Source: Porites lobata (Eukaryota; Cnidaria; Anthozoa; Scleractinia; Poritidae). Taken from it: DNA of 64,000 nucleotides. The stretch lies in contig CALNXK010000045.1 in the NCBI GenBank assembly GCA_942486035.1, positions 2,851,001 through 2,915,000 of the forward strand. Direction: 5' to 3'. Shown here one piece after another: positions 31,407-42,409 of the stretch; the stretch's first letter is position 1, and each line of letters begins with the position of its first letter. The notes under the pieces were generated by a model. That model was not told where the DNA came from, made no database searches, and was given only the letters and a program-made list of their open reading frames with translations. A program made the translations under genes and the position numbers.

Positions 31407-33424
31407 TTATGTATGTTATCATCCAAGATTGGGTTACTTCCGGAATTTTTGTATTCTGTTTTGCGTTCCCGTATTATGATCTGTTTCATCTTGTGAATCG
31501 AAGTTGTATTATGCTTACGTCATATCCTGCATGGCACTCAGTGGACAAAAATTAGACGACCGGGCAGGGGGAATGGGTATCATTCTAAGCCACGTTGCCA
31601 TTTTCTGCCATCCGCTGTCAAAATGGCGGACAATGTTGATAAGACGGATCGAAAAGAAGAAGAGCATTGATCAAGGTTTAAAGCTTTTAAGGGGGGCAAA
31701 AGAGTTACTTTCTGGTTCCTTAAGTGATAATATTGTTGGTTTACACATGACGTCACTAAAATTCAAACTAAAAAACTATCGATCCTACCGAGATTTTACT
31801 TTCACGATGCATTAGAGCAGCTGAAAACTAATTTTCATAGAAATTTTCGCTTCAAAAGGGTTCTTGGTTTTGTGATAGAGTACGCTTGAATTTCTAAGCG
31901 TTTGCGTGACGCGGCTTTTACGTGACGGCCAAGAGAGCTGTCATGTAGGTTAAAAAAATGACCTATTTCAGGAAATTTTGCTATCTAAACTGTTCATGTA
32001 TTACAAAAAGTATTACTTTAATGTTTATGAGTTTCTCTCAGAATAAATTCATGCTTTTGTAGCAAAACTCGGTAACAGATGTTTTTGCTGGTTTCCGTCT
32101 GCCATGTTGGAGCTCATCCAGGTAAGCACCAGCATGGCGTCTCCATACAAATCTCTATAAGTTTGGGTAAAACATTTCTTCGGATATCTTGTATACGAAA
32201 AATTCCTCTGACCTGAATCTTGATGAGGGTCTTTGTATATGTACCTCCTTTCATTTCCCAGATTCTGGACTTTATCTATTGAACAGTTTTGATTTTTATT
32301 TTGATGTATTTTGAATGGCGTGACAAAGAAAACCAGCAATTCCTCTGGTTAATAGTACAGATCCATTCCTAATCAAAACAGAAGTGAGAGAATTGCCTCA
32401 AATCTTCGCGCGCTTTTCAGTGCATACGATGATAGCCCTGTTAATACTCGACGTCCTGCTCCACAAAGTAGAAATCAAATTGCAAGTCCGCCAAAAAGGA
32501 GAGGAAGGCATGCTTCCGTGTTTTCAAGCCTCAGAAAACATGGACACATGAATTTCTGTCTGTCGTACTGTGAACAAGACGTTGTTTTGTTTTTTTTATC
32601 ATGTTTCCTCAACAGACTTTGAAGGGAAAATAGAGGGTCTGTAACCCGAGGCTATAATGGAAGCTAGAATGTACTCTTTGGTCAACAATTCCAGCATCAA
32701 AACAGCCGAGTATAAGTCTATACAGACAATCTAGTCGATATTGCACGTGATCCTGATCTGAGTCACCATTTCCTGACTCTGTCTCAAAATATTGAGCAAT
32801 ACGTTCCGAAGGTGGTTTCTGACTGCAACATGACTGTCGACATTGTGCGCCTTTTAAACAGCGGATGGCAGAAAATGGCAGCGTCGTTGAGAACGATACC
32901 CATTCCCCCTGCTTGGCCGTCTAATTTTTGCCCACTGAGTGCCGTGCAGGATATGACGTAAGCATAATACAACTTCACAAGCTGAAACAGATCATAATAC
33001 TGGGACGCAAAACAGAATACAAAAATTCCGAAAGTAACCCAATCTTGGATGATAACATACATAAGTGCATAGAATGTAGAATTGCACAATAGCTTACAGA
33101 ACTTTACACTGCCAAGTAGAAAGAGCAAAACATCACCACAGAAGTCTAAAATGTCATATGTTAGAATAGCAGAATACAATACATAATAGAATGTGTAAAT
33201 ACATAAAAAAATACAGAATGGACGAATGGAATTTACAATGCCAAATAGAGAGGACATAACACCAATTATTGTGGAGTCTGAAAGATCATAATAGAATAGC
33301 AATACCACATCTCATTTTGGCGGTAATCACCCCTCATATATATTTGCCTTTGTAACAAGCATTTCTGCGCGAACTTGTTAAACAAAAGGGTTCCACCTTC
33401 AACAAACTCGCGTTGAAACGCTTG

Positions 33425-33943
33425 GTTAGGACTGTCATTAAGAGCCGCGGACCGAGGATTTCCCCACCCATTAGGCCATCCCAATTTAATGCTTTGTTTC
33501 CCATCGCCCGACTGACCCATTTTTTTTAGAAAAGTAAAAAAAAAATTCCAGAATCACTTGTAAAGAAGCAAGTACTTTAAATCTTGTCTTATTAACACCA
33601 ATTGTCCTAAATTATCATCGATACTTCGTTTTTGTAGCCTTTTTAGACATTTGATAGTCCTGTTTCACCATCTGATTATATCTTGCAGACTAAACGTGAG
33701 ATTTACTGGCACCCAGACCCCTTCATTCTTTTTTTTTTTTTTTGCCCAACCGACCGACCCACCTTCACGAGAGGGAGGGTGATAAGAAACGAAACATTTT
33801 ATTGGGATGGCCTTATGAACATGGCTCCGGCTACTTTAATAGGTAAATAGAAGAAAAATAGAACCAAAAGAATTCCCTAGCTGTTTGATTCCCCACCTAC
33901 TTGTTGTATTTACCCGGCAACTTGAAATCTTAGAGACATCACT
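33425..33943. mobile_element. 519-bp insert flanked by GCTTG, unit I
   Basis: It interrupts the AACAAGCGTTTC foldback (compare 3645-3722). GCTTG is on both sides (33420-33424, 33944-33948). It contains AGGCCATCCCAAT and its inverse ATTGGGATGGCCT, plus a T-run. The ends are not clear inverted repeats. It is shared by units II and III. Confidence 0.55.
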
Positions 33944-34643
33944 GCTTGTTACACTGCTTATAGCGGACAGACAGACTTAAGTTATAGGGTTCCCAGAGAT
34001 TTATGAGATTTAAAACTAACAGTTTAGTGGAGATATATCGTTGGTTTAGTTAGGCTGTGTTTCAAAGACGAGCGGGGTGGGGGCGGTTAGGATTTTGTAA
34101 ATATGGGAGATCTAAAATCTGGAAATTGCCTCTCTTAAAGTAATTTGCAACATCAGCCACCCCACCCTGCATAACTGCGAATCAACCCATGGGTGTGGCT
34201 ATGGACATTATACAAAGTCTTACCTAAAGTATATACTGTCAAATTAAATTCCACCTTGTTAACAAAATAATCTTGACTGGGAAAACTGGGTTAAAAAGCA
34301 AATTTCGTGACCAGTGTGGGAGATAATCTAGGCATATATGTTACTGGGCCCTGAACACTGCTGTGTTCTCACTCAAGATCACGGTATCAATAGTTTTGCA
34401 AATAACACAAAACTGTGGGTTGACCAAAGAAAATGGACTGGTTTCTTAGCAAGACAAGGTTTAAAAATGTCAGCTTCAACGGTACAATGGTAAATAATTT
34501 TATTGCACCTATAATTACTAATTACATGTAACAAATCAGGAACATTTAAACAATGTTTGTATTGTTGCAAGTACATTTGGGAGTTTGTCCAGATCTTGTT
34601 GTTTAAGATAGTTGAGGCTTTAACAAATAACTTGATTTATTTC

Positions 34644-36380
34644 ATGATGAAAAGGATTGGTAAAGGAAGCTGCATGTCTTCAAAAAGGGAACAGAGTGGA
34701 ACATTCTTCACAAAAGTAAGAAACCTAAAAGAACAACACAGAGTCCACACGGGAAAGAAGTCTTACAAATGTAAACAGGGTGGCAAATGTTTTAGAGGAA
34801 CAGTAGAACTAACAACACATGATGAACGAGTTCACACTGGAAAAAAACCTTATGAATGTAAGCAATGTGGCAAGAGTTTTAGTCAATCAGGAAACCTAAA
34901 GTCACATCAGAGAGTCCACACGGGAGAGAAGCCTTTTGAAAGTACACGGTGTGGCAAGTGTTTTAGCAGAGTAGGGGACCAGAAAAGACATGAAAGAGTT
35001 CATACAGGAGAGAGGCCTTATGAATGTAAACAGTGTGGCAAGTGTTTTCAACGTCGAGGACATTTGAGGATGCATGAAAGAGTTCATACTGGAGAGAGGC
35101 CTTGTGAATGTAAACAGTGTGGCAAGTGTTTTCAATATACAGGAAGTCTGAGGATGCATGAAAGAGTTCATACTGGAGAGAGGCCTTATGAATGTAAACA
35201 GTGCGGCAAGTGTTTTAAACAGACAGGAAGTTTGAGGATGCATGAAAGAGTTCATACTGGAGAGAGGCCTTATGAATGTAAACAGTGTGGCAAGTGTTTT
35301 CAACGTAGAGGACATTTGAGGAGGCATGAAAGAGTTCATACTGGAGAGAGGCCTTATGAATGTAAACAGTGTGGCAAGTGTTTTCAACAGACAGGAATTT
35401 TGAGGAGGCATGAAAGAGTTCATACTGGAGAGAGGCCTTATGAATGTAAACAATGTGGCAAGTGTTTTCAACATACAGGAAGTTTGAGGAGGCATGAAAG
35501 AGTTCATACTGGAGAGAGGCCTTATGAATGTAAACAGTGCGGCAAGTGTTTTAAACAGACAGGAAGTTTGAGGATGCATAAAAGAGTTCATACTGGAGAG
35601 AGGCCTTTTGAATGTAAACAGTGTGGCAAATGTTTTCAACAGACAGGAAATTTGAGGATGCACGAAAGAGTTCATACTGGAGAGAGGCCTTATGAATGTA
35701 AACAGTGTGGCAAGTGTTTTCAACAGACAGGAATTTTGAGGATGCATGAAAGAGTTCATACTGGAGAGAGGCCTTATGAATGTAAACAGTGTGGCAAGTG
35801 TTTTCAACGGAAAGGAAATTTGAGGGTGCATGAAAGAGTTCATACTGGAGAGAGGCCTTATGAATGTAAACAATGTGGCAAGTGTTTTCATCATACAGGA
35901 AGTTTGAGGATGCATGAAAGAGTTCATACAGGAGAGAGGCCTTATGAATGTAAACAGTGTGGCAAGTGTTTTAAACAGACAGGAAGTTTGAGGATGCATG
36001 AAAGAGTTCATACTGGAGAGAGGCCTTATGAATGTAAACGTTGTGGCAAGTGTTTTAGCATAGTGGGTAGCCTTAGAAGACACGAAAAAGTCCACACTAA
36101 AGCAAGGTGCGGTACACGTTACAGTAAAAGACGTCCGTCTAAACGTTTGCTTCGACAGCGCAATAGCGAAGGAAGTAAGAGAATTGATATCAGTTCAGGA
36201 ATTACAAACAACCAACTGACTCAAAGAGACTCTAGAAACAGAAGTCGTGTAGTAAACTTCCAATCAGCTACCGTTGAGACACACAGCTGTTGGATTTGTC
36301 AAGAGGAGATGAGTAGTGTAGCTTTTCTTCTTCAACACTATGAAAATCATATGAGGCATGTAGTTGAAGATGACTTGTAA
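34644..36380 (+). CDS. ZNF4: 16-unit C2H2 zinc-finger protein (14 intact fingers)
   Basis: A 578-residue paralogue in tandem unit I. Residues 20-35 are a relic finger. Finger 1 is damaged (second Cys is Gly, plus an extra residue before the last His pair), and finger 3 has Ser for its first Cys. Fingers 2 and 4-16 are intact (to residue 484), with TGERP linkers in most. Helix types include QRRGH, QYTGS, KQTGS, QQTGI, QHTGS, QQTGN, QRKGN and HHTGS, so variation sits at contact positions -1, 1, 3 and 6. A basic SKRLLRQR tail and the terminal CWICQEEMSS finger follow. A 3' splice site lies 36 bp before the ATG in an open, in-phase frame, and the candidate promoter/first exon at 28 kb is the nearest upstream. 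AATAAA follows at 36755. It is probably a nuclear DNA-binding protein; the target is unknown. Confidence 0.9.
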   Translation: MMKRIGKGSCMSSKREQSGTFFTKVRNLKEQHRVHTGKKSYKCKQGGKCFRGTVELTTHDERVHTGKKPYECKQCGKSFSQSGNLKSHQRVHTGEKPFESTRCGKCFSRVGDQKRHERVHTGERPYECKQCGKCFQRRGHLRMHERVHTGERPCECKQCGKCFQYTGSLRMHERVHTGERPYECKQCGKCFKQTGSLRMHERVHTGERPYECKQCGKCFQRRGHLRRHERVHTGERPYECKQCGKCFQQTGILRRHERVHTGERPYECKQCGKCFQHTGSLRRHERVHTGERPYECKQCGKCFKQTGSLRMHKRVHTGERPFECKQCGKCFQQTGNLRMHERVHTGERPYECKQCGKCFQQTGILRMHERVHTGERPYECKQCGKCFQRKGNLRVHERVHTGERPYECKQCGKCFHHTGSLRMHERVHTGERPYECKQCGKCFKQTGSLRMHERVHTGERPYECKRCGKCFSIVGSLRRHEKVHTKARCGTRYSKRRPSKRLLRQRNSEGSKRIDISSGITNNQLTQRDSRNRSRVVNFQSATVETHSCWICQEEMSSVAFLLQHYENHMRHVVEDDL

Positions 36381-36754
36381 AATGGAATGGTTCTCGTTCA
36401 GGTTTTCGTAAATTTCGTTTCTGTTCTGTTAGGTTTTGTCACTGAGTGGAAGCATGGCAACGTTTGGTTTAGGTTACTTGTCATGAGTGGCTTGTATTTT
36501 CAGTGGGTCGTTTTCTCTCCATGAAAAGTTTGAATTGTGATTTTCTTAGGTGATTTGATGTAGTTGGCAGCTGTTGCTTTTTTGTTGACGGGAAGAAAAA
36601 TTCTTTTGCAATCCCGTTATGTTCTTTTTGCGATGGATAATTCAACCAACTTTTTGAAAGAGAAAACATTTGTGGACTATTTTGAAATTTAACATATGGA
36701 CAGACAATCCTATGAGATGAGCTCGTTGAATATCTTTAGAAAATATAATAATAC

Positions 36755-36760
36755 AATAAA
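36755..36760 (+). promoter_or_regulatory. Candidate polyadenylation signal AATAAA (ZNF4)
   Basis: Lies about 375 bp after the stop, directly before the unit I/II junction at 36778|36779. Confidence 0.55.
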
Positions 36761-36906
36761 GCAGCCAGAGGTTTAAAACGATTAAAACGTAATGGATCAA
36801 AGGTGTGTAAAATGTAGATTTTTTACTTAATATGCGGTTTTAGTGTACTATGTTCTCGACCCTACGAGCAGTTAGCTTCAACTATTTTATCGAGTACTTA
36901 TAAAGG

Positions 36907-36920
36907 TAATAATAATAATA

Positions 36921-36963
<43 letters not shown>
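36907..36963. repeat. (TAA)n microsatellite, unit II
   Basis: The longest of the TAA tracts, with one AAATAA interruption. Confidence 0.85.
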
Positions 36964-36966
<3 letters not shown>

Positions 36967-37851
36967 CTTTTTGTTAAGGGTAACATTTCATATTTCTCGA
37001 TAATCTACACTTGGCCCGTGGAAAAATAATGAATAAAAAAGACAAAAATCGATAAAAAAAACCCCTATGATTCATAGGCGAGAATTTGAAGATTAACTAA
37101 CGAAGGAATTGCTAAAGATTGTCCACTTCAATTCGCTTAAGTTTTTTTTTCGAAAGACGTCAAGGTTGTATATATATGTAAAGTGAAATCAATTGGATAA
37201 CCGATCGTACTTCCAGTGACATCGGCGAAGCAGAATTCTGTCACAGACACCTCAGCGCTCTCCGGTGAGGATTAAAGACCGGACCGGCAGAAAAGAGGTA
37301 GCCTGCGCGCAAGCTCTCCATTTTGGGAAGTCGCGACAAGTCACGGAAGAGCAACGACTTGCCCTAGCGTGTTTTTTCCCGGCTCGTTTCTCTCGCCATA
37401 ATTGAAGAATTTCCTTGCAGGCTAGGAGAGCGACAAAAATGGAGCCTACTTAATAAAGTTTCACCTGAAAAAAATGTTCAAACTGTTAGAGGTTTAAAGG
37501 TAACCATATTGTATGTATTCCGGATAAAGAAAGGCCGAGTTTGCATTAGACAAATTTAGAAGTAATATGATGATCTTTTAACGCAACTTTTTTTTTGCAA
37601 CGTATTGTACCGTTGTCTAGTCTGCGGGGCAGGCGCCTGTTAGTTGTTTTTCACCGGCCCCGCCCGCGCGAAGGGGAGGGGAGGCCCCCCTGTCCTTTTC
37701 TTCCCTCGCGAGTCCTCGACAATTCTTCCCTCGCCCTAAAAAAGGCGGAGCCTGCTAGGCAGGCTGACTGTTATCTGGAGGATTCAGCACGGTTTGACGG
37801 ACAAAACTTGGCAAACGCCAACAGAACGCAGCGGAATTCTTCGTCAGACCC

Positions 37852-37931
37852 AGCCTGCGTAGCAAGCGTTTCTGTGCAGTTTAGGAGAAAAGAACGAGGA
37901 ACGAGGAACGGAAACGCTTGCTACGCAGGCT
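37852..37931. mobile_element. AGCCTGCGTAGC MITE with internal deletion, unit II
   Basis: Same ends as 29990-30161 but the interior between two GAACGAGGAACG-like stretches is lost, leaving 80 bp. Confidence 0.7.
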
Positions 37932-38299
37932 ACGTCTTGGCTACGTCAGACTCTGTCCACCTTCTCCTACGTCCGAGGAAGACTGGGTAAAAACACGCTG
38001 AGTTATCACTTCATCATTGCCAACTCTTGCAAATCTCAGAAATCTATAAATTGCTGAAGGTAAGGAGAGCTTCTCAGTACATTATATACATATCTTAGAG
38101 TGATTTACGTGTTAGAATTAATCGTCACAAGAAAAGAGCTAAGATTTTAAGCCTGTATTGATCTACGAGTTGGAGTTCGCCTCGCTTGGCTCATAAAGCG
38201 CCTGTTATGCAGGCGAGTACTGATGAACATATGTTTACCGCTAGGTTTAATTGTCGCTCAGAAATCCCATGAGTGTATTGGATTGAGCTGATTATATTT

Positions 38300-41106
38300 A
38301 TGGGGGGTGATTACCGCCAAAATGAGATGTTGTATTATGCTATTCTATGGTGATCTTTTAGACTCCACAATAGGCCATTTTACAGTTATGGATGGAAGCG
38401 AGGCTGAGGCTTGTTTGGATACAAACCTTCCTGCTTTATAATGTAAATCAAGTTATTCTTATGCTTACTAGTATTTTTCAAGAACAATTTCCACAACAAA
38501 GCAAAGAAGGTTTGTATCAAAACAAGGTCACCCTCACCCTCGCTTCCATCCATAACTGCAAAATGGCTTATTGGTGTTATGTCCTCTTTGTTTGGCATTG
38601 TAAATTCCATTCGTCCATTCTGTATTTTGTTATGTATTTACACATTCTATTATGTATTGTATTCTGCTATCCTAACATGACGTTTTAGACTTTTGTGGTG
38701 ATGTTTTGCTCTTTCTATTTGGCAGTGTAAATTTCTGTATCTTATTGTGCAATTCTACATTCTATTATGCACTTATGTATCCGGGGGGGGGGCTACTTGG
38801 TTTAATTTTTGCCGGGTATGTGCCGCTGGCTTCTCAGAGCCCCTACGCCATTATAGTCTATTCTGTGGCCAATTATAGACCCCTTATTAGTCGCTCTTGG
38901 GAAAATATGTAATTTTTGCAATCCCAGCTTAGTCACTTTCTATTTATGTATCTACCTTATACTCTACTTTTCACCAACAGTACAAACATTCTGTTATGTC
39001 TGGTAACTGCTAATATGAAGAACTGTCTTACCCTAAAAATCAGAAAATTTACGACTCCTTTCTAGTAACTATCGAAAATGCGACCCCTTTATAGTCAATC
39101 CAATCGTGAAAATGCAACCCATCCAGCGGCACATCCCCATTAGCCTCTTATAAGGAAGTACCCTCCCCAGGTTATGTATGTTATCATCCAAGATTGGGTT
39201 ACTTCCTGAATTTTTGTATTCTGTTTTGCGTTCCCGTATTATGATCTGTTTCATCTTGTGAATCGAAGTTGTATTATGCTTACGTCATATCCTGCATGGC
39301 ACTCAGTGGACAAAAATTAGACGACCGAGCAGGGGGAATGCGTATCATTCTAAGCCACGTTGCCATTTTCTGCCATCCGCTGTCAAAATGGCGGACAATG
39401 TTGATAAGACGGATCGAAAAGAAGACGAGCATTGATCAAGGTTTAAAGCTTTTAAGAGAGGCAAAAGAGTTACTTTCTGGTTCCTTAAGTGATAATATTG
39501 TTGGTTTACACATGACGTCACTAAAATTCAAACTAAAAAACTATCGATCCTACCGAGATTTTACTTTCACGATGCATTAGAGCAGCTGAAAACTAATTTT
39601 CACAGAAATTTTCGCTTCAAAAGGGTTCTTGGTTTTGTGATAGAGTACGCTTGAATTTCTAAGCGTTTGCGTGACGCGGCTTTTACGTGACGGCCAAGAG
39701 AGCTGTCATGTAGGTTAAAAAAATGACTTATTTCAGGAAATTTTGCTATCTAAACTGTTCATGTATTACAAAAAGTATTACTTTAATGTTTATGAGTTTC
39801 TCGCAGAATAAATTCATGCTTTTGTAGCAAAACTCGGTAACAGATGTTTTTGTTGGTTTCCGTCTGCCATGTTGGAGCTCATCCAGGTAAGCACCAGCAT
39901 GGCGTCTCCATACAAATCTCTATAAGTTTGGGTAAAACATTTCTTCGGATATCTTGTATACGAAAAATTCCTCTGACCTGAATCTTGATGAGGGTCTTTG
40001 TATATGTACCTCCTTTCATTTCCCAGATTCTGGACTAATTTATCTATTCAACAGTTTTGATTTTTATTTTGATGTATTTTGAATGGCGTGAAAAAAAAAA
40101 CCAGCAATTCCTCTGGTTAATAGTACAGATCCATTCCTAATCAAAACAGAAGTGAGAGAATTGCCTCAAATCTTCGCGCGCTTTTCAGTGCATACGATGA
40201 TAGCCCTGTTAATACTCGACGTCCTGCTCCACAAAGTAGAAATCAAATTGCAAGTCCGCCAAAAAGGAGAGGAAGGCATGCTTCCGTGTTTTCAAGCCTC
40301 AGAAAACATGGACACATGAATTTCTGTCTGTCGTACTGTGAACAAGACGTTGTTTTGTTTTTTTATCATGTTTCCTCAACAGACTTTGAAGGGAAAATAG
40401 AGGGTCTGTAACCAGGCTAAAATGGAAGCTAGAATGTACTCTTTGGTCAACAATTCCAGCATCAAAACAGCCGAGTATAAGTCTATACAGACAATCTAGT
40501 CGATATTGCACGTGATCCAGGGTGTCTGAGTCACCATTTCCTGACTCTGTCTCAAAATATTGAGCAATACGTTCCGAAGGTGGTTTCTGACTGCAACATG
40601 ACTGTCAACATTGTGCTCCTTTTAAACAGCGGATGGCAGAAAATGGCAGTGTCGTTGAGAACGATACCCATTCCCCCTGCTTGGCCGTCTAATTTTTGCC
40701 CACCGAGTGCCATGAAGGATATGACGTAAGCATAATACAACTTCACAAGCTGAAACAGATCATAATACTGGGACGCAAAACAGAATACAAAAATTCCGAA
40801 AGTAACCCAATCTTGGATGATAACATACATAAGTGCATAGAATGTAGAATTGCACAATAGCTTACAGAACTTTACACTGCCAAGTAGAAAGGGCAAAACA
40901 TCACCACAGAAGTCTAAAATGTCATATGTTAGAATAGCAGAATACAATACATAATAGAATGTGTAAATACATAAAAAAATACAGAATGGACGAATGGAAT
41001 TTACAATGCCAAATAGAGAGGACATAACACCAATTATTGTGGAGTCTAAAAGATCATAATAGAATAGCAATACCACATCTCATTTTGGCGGTAATCACCC
41101 CTCATA
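38300..41106. mobile_element. Long-TIR element, unit II
   Basis: Copy of 30524-33338, flanked by TATATTT (38293-38299, 41107-41113). The hydrophobic minus-strand frame persists (40552-41076, 174 codons). Confidence 0.8.
38781..39171. mobile_element. hAT-like nested element, unit II
   Basis: Flanked by TTATGTAT (38773-38780, 39172-39179). It is 391 bp because of a small loss in the left G-rich end. Confidence 0.75.
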
Positions 41107-42409
41107 TATATTTGCCTTTGTAACAAGCATTTCTGTGCGAACTTGTTAAACAAAAGGGTTCCACCTTCAACAAACTCGTGTTGAAACGCTTGGTTAGGAC
41201 TGTCATTAAGAGCCGGGGACCGAGGATTTCCCCACCCATTAGGCCATCCCAATTTAATGCTTTGTTTCCCATCGCCTGACTGACCCATTTTTTTTGGAAA
41301 AGTAAAAAAAAAATTCCAGAATCACTTGTAAAGAAGTAAGTACTTTAAATCTTGTCTTATTAACACCAACTGTCATAAATTATCATCGATACTTCGTTTT
41401 TGTAGCCTTTTTAGACATTTGATAGTCCTGTTTCACCATCTGATTATATCTTGCAGACTAAACGTGAGATTTACTGGCACCCAGACCCCTTCATTCTTTT
41501 TTTTTTTTTGCCCAACCGACTGACCCACCTTCACGAGAGGGAGGGTGATAAGAAACGAAACATTTTATTGGGATGGCCTTATGAACATGGTCCCGGCTAC
41601 TTTCATAGGTAAATAGAAGAAAAATAGAACCAAAAGAAATCCCTAGCTGTTTGATTCCCCACCTACTTGTTGTATTTACCCGGCAACTTGAAATCTTAGA
41701 GACATCACTGCTTGTTACGCTGCTTATAGCGGACAGACAGACTTAAGTTATAGGGTTCCCAGAGATTTATGAGATTTAAAACTAACAGTTTAGTGGAGAT
41801 ATATCGTTGTTTTAGTTAGGCTGTGTTTCAAAGACGAGCGGGGTGGGGGCGGTTAGGATTTTGTAAATATGGGAGATCTAAAATCTGGAAATTGCCTCTC
41901 TTAAAGTAATTTGCAACATCAGCCACCCCACCCTGCATAACTGCGAATCAACCCATGGGTGTGGCTATGGACATTATACAAAGTCTTACCTAAAGTATAT
42001 ACTGTCAAATTAAATTCCGCTTTGTTAACAAAATAATCTTGACTGGGAAAACTGGGTTAAAAAGCAAATTTCGTGACCAGTGTGGGAGATAATCTAGGCA
42101 TATATGTTACTGGGCCCTGAACACTGCTGTGTTCTCATTCAAGATCACGGTATCAATAGTTTTGCAAATAACACAAAACTGTGGGTTGACCAAAGAAAAT
42201 GGACTGGTTTCTTAGCAAGACAAGGTTTAAAAATGTCAGCTTCAATGGTACAATGGTAAATAATTTCATTGCACCTATAATTACTAATTACATGTAACAA
42301 ATCAGGAACATTTAAACAATGTTTGTATTGTTGCAAGTACATTTGGGAGTTTGTCCAGATCTTGTTGTTTAAGATAGTTGAGGCTTTAACAAATAACTTG
42401 ATTTATTTC

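Larger units (their letters stand above)
30524..33338. mobile_element. 2.8-kb long-TIR element, unit I
   Basis: Arms of roughly 0.5 kb (30524-31645 once nested inserts are removed, and 32834-33338) are inverted copies starting TATGGGGGGTGATTACCGCC. TATATTT lies on both sides (30517-30523, 33339-33345), and the empty site near 11012 has it once. The 1.2-kb centre has short frames only. The right arm reads as a 174-codon very hydrophobic open frame on the minus strand (32784-33308), probably a by-product of its degenerate TTCTATTATG repeats. I do not recognise the superfamily. Confidence 0.8.
28755..36778 (+). repeat. Tandem unit I (contains ZNF4)
   Basis: First of three head-to-tail units beginning CGATTAAAACGTAATGG and ending GCAGCCAGAGGTTTAAAA. 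The MMKR start codons are 7766 bp and 7820 bp apart. This unit alone has about 180 bp extra at 28918-29100, ending AATAAAGTTTTGTTTT plus TAA repeats, probably a short retroposon tail. Order inside the unit: TAA tract, CG-rich MITE region, long-TIR element, 519-bp insert, splice acceptor, ZNF4, 3' UTR. Confidence 0.9.

Noticed and set aside
32784..33308. Possible 174-residue multi-pass membrane protein
   Set aside because: Not called as a gene because it lies in a transposon arm built of degenerate TTCTATTATG repeats, and the three copies are recent duplicates, so preservation is not evidence of selection.
33425..33943. Solo LTR flanked by GCTTG
   Set aside because: The 5-bp duplication would fit, but the insert does not begin TG or end CA and lacks recognisable LTR signals.
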